Shown one piece after another: positions 1 through 3,935 of a stretch of DNA of 8,955 nt. Within the stretch, counting starts at the first letter, position 1; each line of letters starts with the position of its first letter. The notes below the pieces were generated by a model. The model made no database searches. It saw only the letters and a program-made list of their open reading frames with translations, and was not told the origin of the DNA. Source of the stretch: Candidatus Dadabacteria bacterium (GTDB taxonomy: Bacteria; Bdellovibrionota_C; UBA2361; J135). Where the stretch lies: contig RFKT01000326.1 in NCBI GenBank assembly GCA_003694225.1, forward strand, positions 1 through 8,955. The letters run 5' to 3'. A program made the translations under genes and the position numbers.

Positions 1-515
1 AGATAAGGGATCTGACCACAGCTGAGATCGCGATAAAAGCTTCTCTTACAGGACATTTGGTACTTTCAACCCTTCACACTAATGACGCGCCCTCTACGAT
101 AGGTCGGCTTCTTAATATGGGTATAGAGCCGTTTTTGGTGGCATCATCAATTAATTTAGTTGTTGCTCAGCGGCTTATTAGGAAAAATTGCCCCGTATGC
201 AGAGAGCCAGTCGAACTCAATAACGATGTTTTGAAAGAACTCGGCATTGAGGAGGAGGCAAGTGAGTGTATTTTTTATAAAGGCAAAGGGTGTCCGGAGT
301 GCGGCAATACGGGATACCGTGGTCGTATAGCGGTTTATGAAGTCATGCCTATGTTTGAGGAGATTAAAGAGTTAGTATTGAGGCAGGCTCCTGCAGCTGA
401 AATAAAAAGAGTCGCCGCAGAGTTGGGGGTATGGACATTAAGGCAGTCTGCTGTGGCTAGATTAAAGCAGGGGGTAACATCTGTTGAGGAGGTGTTCAGA
501 GTTACCGATAAGTAA
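1..515 (+). CDS. pilB: PilB type IV pilus assembly ATPase, C-terminal part (5'-truncated by window edge)
   Basis: This is the C-terminal ~170 residues of the hexameric cytoplasmic ATPase that powers type IV pilus extension, acting with PilC to add pilins at the inner membrane. The reading frame is open from base 3 with no start, so the gene begins outside the window. The visible part opens with the end of the Walker B/Asp-box region ([18 protein letters not shown]) followed by the His box (STLHTNDA). A zinc-binding tetracysteine then follows as two CPxC pairs (CPVC at 189-200, CPEC at 291-302), and [15 protein letters not shown], typical of PilB/GspE. The zinc pairs and the pilC neighbour argue against PilT, which lacks them. 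GspE of a type II secretion system shares these motifs, but the pilC and pilin genes downstream favour PilB. The stop at 513-515 lies 67 bp before pilC, so co-transcription is likely. Confidence 0.95.
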   Translation, partial: IRDLTTAEIAIKASLTGHLVLSTLHTNDAPSTIGRLLNMGIEPFLVASSINLVVAQRLIRKNCPVCREPVELNNDVLKELGIEEEASECIFYKGKGCPECGNTGYRGRIAVYEVMPMFEEIKELVLRQAPAAEIKRVAAELGVWTLRQSAVARLKQGVTSVEEVFRVTDK

Positions 516-567
516 GTATCAGCGCTATTTGTTGGGTGCATCTTAATGCTTAATGCAAGTTTGCAAA

Positions 568-575
568 AAGGAGGG
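568..575 (+). promoter_or_regulatory. Ribosome binding site deciding the pilC start
   Basis: AAGGAGGG sits 7 bases before ATG 583. It selects that codon over the in-frame ATG at 553, which would add ten residues not expected at a PilC N terminus and has no Shine-Dalgarno sequence. Confidence 0.85.
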
Positions 576-582
576 CATCGAA

Positions 583-1803
583 ATGCCGGTCTTTGTTTGG
601 GAAGGTAGGGATGCTTCCGGGCGGAAGGTGAAGGGAGAGATTGAAGCTAGGGATGCAAGATCTGTATTTAACGCCCTGAAGGCCCGCCGTATTATGCCGA
701 ACGCATCAAAGATCAGGGAAAAGGGTACAGGCTTAGATAGAGAACTCAAGATGCCTGGCTTCGGTTCCTCTGTAAAGCCAGCGGATATAGTTATATTTAC
801 CCGGCAATTTTCTACAATGATAAATGCCGGGCTTCCTATAGTTCAGGCGCTGGATATCTTGGCAAAGCAGGCTGAAAATCCCGCTCTCAAAGATGTGCTA
901 ACAGGAGTTAAGGAGTCAGTAGAAACCGGTAGTACCCTGTATGAATCTTTGGCTCAGTTTCCTGAGGCCTTTGGAGCGTTATATGTGAATATGGTTGCAG
1001 CAGGAGAAGGAAGTGGAGCCTTGGATGTTATATTAAACAGGCTTGCAACTCATATGGAAAAAACAATAAAGCTTAACAGGGAAGTAAAGACGGCAATGAT
1101 ATATCCCTCTGTTGTGATTGCTACCGCTATTATAGTGACTACTATTTTGCTTATATTTGTTATTCCTACATTTGCCGAGATGTTCTCGGATTTCGGCCAA
1201 GCGTTGCCGCTTCCCACTCAGATTGTTATCAATATATCTAATGGGTTGGTTGACAACTGGATTCCTATCTTTGGAACAGCGGCAGTTTTGTTGGTCTTGC
1301 TTGTGAGATTTGCAAGGACTGAAAGGGGAAAAGAGGTAATACATCCTATTCTTTTGAAATTGCCGCTATTGGGCCCAATTGTACAGAAGGTTTCTATTGC
1401 AAGGTTTTCGCGGACTTTAGCTACCATGATAAGCTCTGGTGTGCCTCTTTTGGAGGCTCTTAATATCTGTGCAAAGACTGCTGGCAACAAGGTCGTTGAA
1501 AGGGATGTTATGCGCGCAAGGGTTGGGATATCAGAGGGGAAATCCATTGTAGATCCACTATCTGCTTCTACAGTGTTTCCGCCGATGGTAGTTCAGATGA
1601 TAGCTGTTGGTGAGCAGACAGGAGCTATGGATAGTATGCTCTCTAAGATAGCTGACTTTTATGAGTCTGAAGTTGATACTGCAGTTGCTGGATTAAAACA
1701 GTTAATAGAGCCTATTATCATAGTTGTTCTTGGTGTAATAGTGGGTGGTATTATTATTGCCATGTATCTGCCTATATTTAAGCTTGGTTCTGTAGTTGGA
1801 TGA
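583..1803 (+). CDS. pilC: PilC, type IV pilus inner-membrane platform protein
   Basis: PilC is the polytopic inner-membrane protein on which the pilus is built; it contacts PilB and transmits its movement to the pilins. The start at 583 gives MPVFVWEGRDASG, a typical PilC beginning, and 406 residues, the usual family length. Two repeated GspF domains are visible, at about residues 70-193 and 272-395. Each ends in the family signature: GEGSGALD at 141-148 and GEQTGAMD at 343-350. Hydrophobic membrane segments lie at about 173-198, 224-243 and 376-396. The N-terminal ~65 residues form a charged cytoplasmic region (WEGRDASGRKVKGEIEA). It follows pilB by 67 bp on the same strand and precedes two pilin genes. 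No pilT gene lies between pilB and pilC. Nothing looks broken. GspF of type II secretion is the only real alternative and is less likely beside these pilins. Confidence 0.95.
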   Translation: MPVFVWEGRDASGRKVKGEIEARDARSVFNALKARRIMPNASKIREKGTGLDRELKMPGFGSSVKPADIVIFTRQFSTMINAGLPIVQALDILAKQAENPALKDVLTGVKESVETGSTLYESLAQFPEAFGALYVNMVAAGEGSGALDVILNRLATHMEKTIKLNREVKTAMIYPSVVIATAIIVTTILLIFVIPTFAEMFSDFGQALPLPTQIVINISNGLVDNWIPIFGTAAVLLVLLVRFARTERGKEVIHPILLKLPLLGPIVQKVSIARFSRTLATMISSGVPLLEALNICAKTAGNKVVERDVMRARVGISEGKSIVDPLSASTVFPPMVVQMIAVGEQTGAMDSMLSKIADFYESEVDTAVAGLKQLIEPIIIVVLGVIVGGIIIAMYLPIFKLGSVVG

Positions 1804-1996
1804 ATGATTGCTGTTTAGTGATGTGCTTTTAACGTCCTTTCATGGTAAAAATTGCGAAAAAAAATGCATAGTGGGTGGAAGGGAAATACCGTTATTTTTA
1901 GTAATATTAGGTAGTTATTTAAAAGACGCTACTTTTTTACTGGCATAACCATCTAAAATTACGAAAATTAAGTAAAAATACTAAACCTTTTTGGTT

Positions 1997-2012
1997 TGGT
2001 ATCCGATTTGCT
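1997..2012 (+). promoter_or_regulatory. Sigma-54 (RpoN) -24/-12 promoter for pilA
   Basis: TGGTATCCGATTTGCT matches the sigma-54 consensus TGGCACG-N4-TTGCW at T, G, G, A, T, T, G, C and W. The invariant GG (1998-1999) and GC (2010-2011) are separated by exactly 10 bases. Transcription would start near 2023, about 150 nt before the pilin ATG. pilA promoters depending on RpoN and the response regulator PilR are well known in several proteobacteria; pilS and pilR are not in this window. This is the only good match found on the + strand between pilC and the first pilin. Confidence 0.7.
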
Positions 2013-2062
2013 TATTTAGGAAGCTAGACGGAGCCTAGGTTTATTAGGGTCCCTTGAGTGTC

Positions 2063-2123
2063 ATTCTGAAACCGACTATTAGGTTGTTGTAAAAGGGTTC
2101 CGTTTGGTTGTCGGTTTCGGGAT
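2063..2123 (+). ncRNA. Stem-loop in the pilA 5' leader
   Basis: Bases 2063-2076 pair with 2110-2123 to make a 14-bp stem with two G-U pairs. Its core is a perfect 9-bp repeat (GAAACCGAC at 2068-2076, GTCGGTTTC at 2110-2118), enclosing a 33-nt loop. It ends 52 nt before the pilin start, so it does not cover the ribosome binding site. It could be a riboswitch-like or mRNA-stability element. I looked for the conserved GEMM (cyclic dinucleotide) cores and did not find them. Confidence 0.4.
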
Positions 2124-2175
2124 AAAGCTTAAGGCAAGGGAGCCTGTTTTAACCGCAAATTGTGAGGGTGAGGAT

Positions 2176-2541
2176 ATGAATAAAGAGCACGGTTTTACTC
2201 TTATTGAATTGCTAGTCGTGGTCGCCATTATAGGTATACTGGCAGCTATTGCTATACCTCAGTTTACTGAGTACCGGCAAAGGGCGTTTGACGCTAGAGC
2301 TAAAAGCGACCTTGTCGCCTTAGCAACGGCTGAGGAGGCTTATTATGTTGATAATGAGTCGTATAAGTCGTGTGCAAACGCAGGTGCATGTGCCACCGCT
2401 TTGCCTGGCTTTCAAACAGCCTCATCCGGTGTTAGTTTAGCAGCCACAAAAGCCACTAATTACTTTACGGCTACAGCAACACATTCGAGTGGATCTGGCA
2501 CTACTTATACTTGGAACAGCGGAAACGGAGGACTACAGTAA
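2176..2541 (+). CDS. pilA: PilA-type major pilin (class IVa prepilin)
   Basis: This is a 121-residue prepilin, processed by the prepilin peptidase PilD and polymerised into the pilus fibre. The leader MNKEHG is cut after Gly6, leaving an N-methylated Phe and the class IVa helix [24 protein letters not shown] with Glu5 of the mature protein. The mature form is about 115 residues, at the small end of the family. The globular part has two cysteines, 66 and 72 (CX5C), likely forming a small disulfide loop, then a Thr/Ser-rich beta region ending [10 protein letters not shown]. There is no long C-terminal Cys loop of the Pseudomonas kind. The ATG at 2176 follows a purine-rich GAGGGTGAGG ribosome site and gives the expected six-residue leader. 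The sigma-54 promoter and leader structure upstream suggest separate, strong control. A paralogue follows at 2774. Confidence 0.93.
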   Translation: MNKEHGFTLIELLVVVAIIGILAAIAIPQFTEYRQRAFDARAKSDLVALATAEEAYYVDNESYKSCANAGACATALPGFQTASSGVSLAATKATNYFTATATHSSGSGTTYTWNSGNGGLQ

Positions 2542-2630
2542 ATTACTGTCGTATAGACTTGCCTAGTTGCCTTTTAATTGAGGCGGCAAAGAGTAATTCC
2601 GTGACTGTGTAGAGTCTTCCGTGTGCAACA

Positions 2631-2667
2631 ATTGGCGGGATGAAGTAAAACACTTCATCCCGCCAAT
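2631..2667 (+). repeat. Perfect 16-bp inverted repeat between pilins
   Basis: ATTGGCGGGATGAAGT (2631-2646) and its exact reverse complement (2652-2667) flank a 5-base loop (AAAAC). The stem is very stable, but no T run follows on the + strand, so it is not a classic Rho-independent terminator. It may be a 3' stabilising hairpin for the first pilin mRNA, a processing site, or a protein-binding palindrome. Confidence 0.8.
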
Positions 2668-2710
2668 GCATATTAAGTTACCTTACATAACTAGCCGTTT
2701 ATAGTATTAT

Positions 2711-2741
2711 ATAAAAGCCACCCTTGCTTGGTGGTTTTTAT
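2711..2741. terminator. Probable bidirectional-looking Rho-independent terminator after the first pilin
   Basis: ATAAAAGCCACC (2711-2722) pairs with GGTGGTTTTTAT (2730-2741) over 12 bp with one G-U pair and a 7-base loop. The GC core GCCACC/GGTGGT is followed by T5 on the + strand and preceded by an A run, the usual pattern of a terminator that could act from either side. It would end pilA transcription before the second pilin, implying partial read-through or a separate promoter for the latter. Confidence 0.6.
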
Positions 2742-2773
2742 GCAGATCGTGGCAGAGGAAGCAGTTGTTTTTT

Positions 2774-3163
2774 ATGGCTAGAGGAGAGCACATAGTATTA
2801 AATGCTAATAGTGAACGAGGATTTACATTAGTTGAGCTTCTTGTGACGGTAGCGATTATTGGAATCTTGGTTGCAGCTGCTGTACCTCAATACATAGCTT
2901 ATAAGCAGCGTAGTTTTGATGCGAGATCCAAAAACGACCTCTTTGCAGTTGCGGTGGCTGAAGAGGCGTATTATGCCTCTTATTTCGCGTATAAATCGTG
3001 TGCCGATAAATCCACCTGTGTATCCACTCTTCCGTCTTTAGAAACGAGTGCTGGGACTACGATGTCTGCAACTGCCCACACTGAGTATTTTACCGCTACC
3101 ACCGCTCATCCCTTAGGATCAACCACATTTACCTGGAACAGCATTAACGGCGGGCTTCAATAA
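2774..3163 (+). CDS. Second type IV pilin, paralogue of the preceding PilA
   Basis: This 129-residue prepilin is homologous to the preceding pilin along its whole length. They share FTLxELLVxVAIIGIL, QRxFDARxKxDL, AEEAYY, YKSC, CX5C, YFTAT and a TWNSxNGGLQ ending. The mature part (about 113 residues) starts at Phe17 after Gly16, with Glu5 of the mature protein present. The leader MARGEHIVLNANSERG is 16 residues, longer than the six of its neighbour and than usual for class IVa. ATG 2774 is the first ATG in frame; GAGGAAG at 2755-2761 is the nearest Shine-Dalgarno-like sequence, with rather wide spacing (12). A TTG at 2765 is the alternative. The helix is slightly diverged (AAAVPQY instead of AAIAIPQF). 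It may be a co-assembled or alternative major subunit. The two genes clearly arose by tandem duplication. Confidence 0.88.
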   Translation: MARGEHIVLNANSERGFTLVELLVTVAIIGILVAAAVPQYIAYKQRSFDARSKNDLFAVAVAEEAYYASYFAYKSCADKSTCVSTLPSLETSAGTTMSATAHTEYFTATTAHPLGSTTFTWNSINGGLQ

Positions 3164-3178
3164 CTTCTTGTTATTTTT
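3159..3178 (+). terminator. Weak terminator-like hairpin at the end of the second pilin gene
   Basis: AATAAC (3159-3164) pairs with GTTATT (3170-3175) around TTCTT, followed by TTT. It overlaps the stop codon. The stem is all A-T except one pair, so its strength is doubtful. Confidence 0.3.
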
Positions 3179-3213
3179 AACTTGCATATTGTAGGTAGAC
3201 TCTTTGGCAGCAC

Positions 3214-3242
3214 TTGCAATACTCTAAAATCTTAAATACCCT
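3214..3242 (+). promoter_or_regulatory. Possible sigma-70 promoter for the tRNA-Ser genes
   Basis: TTGCAA (3214-3219), a 17-base spacer and TACCCT (3237-3242) would start transcription near 3249, just before the first tRNA at 3258. The -10 box matches only at its conserved T, A and final T, so this is a tentative call. Confidence 0.3.
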
Positions 3243-3257
3243 ACTGTATGTATATTT

Positions 3258-3347
3258 GGTAGGATGGCCGAGTGGTCGAAGGCGCTGGTCTTGAAAACCA
3301 GAGACCCTTAACGGGGTCCGGGGGTTCGAATCCCTCTCCTACCGCCA
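3258..3347 (+). tRNA. tRNA-Ser(UGA)
   Basis: The acceptor stem GGTAGGA pairs with TCCTACC, followed by G and an encoded CCA. The anticodon stem CTGGT/ACCAG (3285-3289, 3297-3301) encloses a 7-base loop with anticodon TGA at 3292-3294, reading UCA-type serine codons. The long variable arm (GACCC/GGGTC stem) is typical of class II tRNA-Ser, and the T loop TTCGAAT is canonical. It lies 8 bp before a second tRNA-Ser, so the two are probably transcribed together. Confidence 0.96.
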
Positions 3348-3355
3348 CCTGAAGC

Positions 3356-3448
3356 GGAGAGATGGCCGAGAGGCTGAAGGCGCTCGCCTGCTAAGCGAGT
3401 ATACGGCGTAGAGCCGTATCGCGGGTTCGAATCCCGCTCTCTCCGCCA
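3356..3448 (+). tRNA. tRNA-Ser(GCU)
   Basis: The acceptor stem GGAGAGA pairs with TCTCTCC, followed by G and an encoded CCA. The anticodon stem CTCGC/GCGAG (3383-3387, 3395-3399) holds anticodon GCT at 3390-3392, reading AGC/AGU codons. The class II variable arm has a perfect 7-bp stem (ATACGGC/GCCGTAT), and the T arm is GCGGG-TTCGAAT-CCCGC. The 3' end of this gene, from the T loop to just past CCA, is repeated 135 bp downstream, and its T arm is also present inverted at 3475-3492. Confidence 0.96.
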
Positions 3449-3456
3449 ATGTATGG
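3430..3456 (+). repeat. tRNA-Ser 3'-end direct repeat, copy 1 (inside tRNA)
   Basis: This is a 27-bp segment running from the T loop of tRNA-Ser(GCU) through its CCA and eight bases beyond. It is identical to 3565-3591. The similarity resumes as TGAAAAAAGAGCGGG (copy 1 at 3468-3482), after a diverged 11-base patch. A duplicated tRNA 3' end is the classic form of a tRNA-targeted attachment site. Confidence 0.85.
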
Positions 3457-3474
3457 AGCTTCGGATCTGAAAAA

Positions 3475-3492
3475 AGAGCGGGATTCGAACCC
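3475..3492 (-). repeat. Inverted copy of the tRNA-Ser(GCU) T arm
   Basis: The 18 bases AGAGCGGGATTCGAACCC are the exact reverse complement of 3423-3440 in tRNA-Ser(GCU), so a read-through transcript could fold back over the T arm with a 34-base loop. Read on the minus strand, a GC-rich hairpin (3495-3513) resembling a variable arm is followed by a T arm (GGGTTCGAATCCC), GCTC and T6. This looks like a fossil tRNA-Ser 3' half with a terminator-like tail. Confidence 0.75.
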
Positions 3493-3494
3493 AT

Positions 3495-3513
3495 GCGGAG
3501 GCGCAGCCTCCGC
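3495..3513. repeat. GC-rich palindrome
   Basis: GCGGAGGC (3495-3502) and GCCTCCGC (3506-3513) form a perfect 8-bp stem with a 3-base loop. A diverged relative begins at 3631 in the second copy of the larger repeat unit. Confidence 0.75.
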
Positions 3514-3532
3514 CAGAAGACAAAGCCGAATC

Positions 3533-3566
3533 TTGGGATTTGCGGAGCGGAGCGAGCAAATCCCAA
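3533..3566. repeat. 11-bp palindrome, REP-like
   Basis: TTGGGATTTGC (3533-3543) and GCAAATCCCAA (3556-3566) form a perfect 11-bp stem around the purine-rich loop GGAGCGGAGCGA. It directly abuts the second tRNA 3'-end copy. The form is like short palindromic repeats dispersed in many genomes. Confidence 0.75.
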
Positions 3567-3591
3567 TCCCGCTCTCTCCGCCAATGTATGG
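3565..3591 (+). repeat. tRNA-Ser 3'-end direct repeat, copy 2
   Basis: This copy is identical over 27 bp to 3430-3456, including the full acceptor 3' strand and CCA, but with no tRNA body upstream. After it, similarity to copy 1 is partial for about 11 bases, then exact for TGAAAAAAGAGCGGG, then weak. An 8-bp inverted repeat (CCCGCTCT 3568-3575, AGAGCGGG 3610-3617) mirrors the longer fold of copy 1. Confidence 0.85.
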
Positions 3592-3659
3592 CATTTCAAA
3601 TATGAAAAAAGAGCGGGTATGAGCCCCACCGCGGAGGCTTATGCACGAGCCTATGGAGC

Positions 3660-3676
3660 GCAGGCATCTTGCCTGC
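3660..3676. repeat. Small palindrome GCAGGCA/TGCCTGC
   Basis: GCAGGCA (3660-3666) and TGCCTGC (3670-3676) pair perfectly around TCT. It lies inside the second copy of the repeat unit, where copy 1 has only a short equivalent, so it looks like an insertion into that copy. Confidence 0.65.
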
Positions 3677-3784
3677 AGACAAAGCACTGATGCCTAAACG
3701 GCTGGAAGAAAACCCCAGAGTGCTGATCTGATAACGGACGCTCACAGTCATTATGTCCCAACGCTCTGAAAAAACACGGGGCTT

Positions 3785-3874
3785 ACAGAGGGCACAGAGG
3801 AAAGGGTTAAAGCTAGCTCTTACAATGACAATAGAACTCAAAAGTTCCGCTTGCCGTCTCTCTGCGCACTCTGT
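3785..3874. repeat. Imperfect inverted repeat with ACAGAGGGCACAGAG arm
   Basis: ACAGAGGGCACAGAG (3785-3799) and CTCTGCGCACTCTGT (3860-3874) are complementary at 13 of 15 positions, separated by 60 bp. From memory, similar CACAGAG-type palindromes occur between genes in several unrelated bacteria; that could not be verified here. Confidence 0.5.
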
Positions 3875-3893
3875 ATTTAATGATTTTTCGATC

Positions 3894-3925
3894 AAAAAAG
3901 ATCGGATATCGCAAGAAGACCGATC
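3894..3925 (-). terminator. Possible terminator for the minus-strand operon
   Basis: On the minus strand, starting 10 bases past the TAG stop at 3936-3938, GATCGG and CCGATC pair (6 bp, 14-base loop) and are followed directly by T6 (A6 at 3894-3899 on the + strand). The stem is short, but the position and T run suit a terminator. Confidence 0.45.
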
Positions 3926-3935
3926 GGAAAAATTG

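Larger units (their letters stand above)
1804..2175 (+). other. pilC-pilA intergenic region, AT-rich upstream part and long pilA leader
   Basis: This 372-bp gap has no convincing gene. About 1850-1990 is AT-rich and carries an 8-bp inverted repeat (TTTTTACT 1934-1941, AGTAAAAA 1971-1978) lying 30-90 bases upstream of the predicted transcription start, where an enhancer protein or a bending protein could bind. A sigma-54-type promoter follows at 1997-2012, then a leader of about 150 nt with a 14-bp stem. An in-frame GTG at 2104 would extend the pilin N-terminally but would add 24 residues before the normal short leader, so this stretch is taken as untranslated. Confidence 0.6.
2542..2773 (+). 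other. Intergenic region between the two pilin genes
   Basis: These 232 bp hold no gene I can support. Just after the first pilin stop, AATTACT (2541-2547) and AGTAATT (2592-2598) can pair around a small inner hairpin (GCCT 2569-2572, AGGC 2581-2584). Then comes a perfect 16-bp hairpin (2631-2667) and a terminator-like hairpin (2711-2741). The density of RNA structure suggests that the amounts of the two pilin mRNAs are set separately. Confidence 0.5.
3449..3935. other. Gene-free, repeat-dense region downstream of tRNA-Ser(GCU)
   Basis: In these 487 bp every open frame is an artefact of tRNA-like or palindromic sequence; minus-strand frames give the 'ERAGFEPA' and 'ERDSNPR' peptides commonly miscalled over tRNA-Ser genes. 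The region contains two diverged copies of a unit made of: tRNA 3' end, A6, GAGCGGG, a GCGGAGGC palindrome and AGACAAAGC (copy 1 at 3430-3526, copy 2 at about 3565-3686). Four further inverted repeats are listed separately. No integrase or transposase remnant is visible. Confidence 0.7.

Noticed and set aside
1033..1547. Minus-strand frames inside pilC
   Set aside because: They are shadows of the strongly supported pilC frame.
1941..1957. TGGCATAACCATCTAA as a sigma-54 promoter
   Set aside because: It has TGGCA at the -24 side but lacks GC ten bases after the GG.
2131..2160. Short AGGC/GCCT hairpin followed by T4 in the pilA leader as a terminator
   Set aside because: The stem is only 4 bp; too weak to support attenuation.
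2104..2175. N-terminal extension of the first pilin from GTG 2104
   Set aside because: It would put 24 residues before the normal MNKEHG leader. ATG 2176 has a ribosome site and gives a typical class IVa leader.
3205..3218. TTGGCAGCACTTGC before the tRNA genes as a sigma-54 promoter
   Set aside because: GG and GC are only 8 bases apart, and the invariant spacing is 10; tRNA genes are normally transcribed by the housekeeping sigma factor.
3308..3690. Several overlapping frames on both strands around the tRNA-Ser genes
   Set aside because: Their peptides (ERAGFEPA, ERDSNPR and similar) are translations of antisense tRNA sequence and palindromes, a well-known source of false genes.
3449..3935. 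CRISPR array
   Set aside because: The repeats are only two copies, differ in length and spacing, and derive from tRNA sequence.
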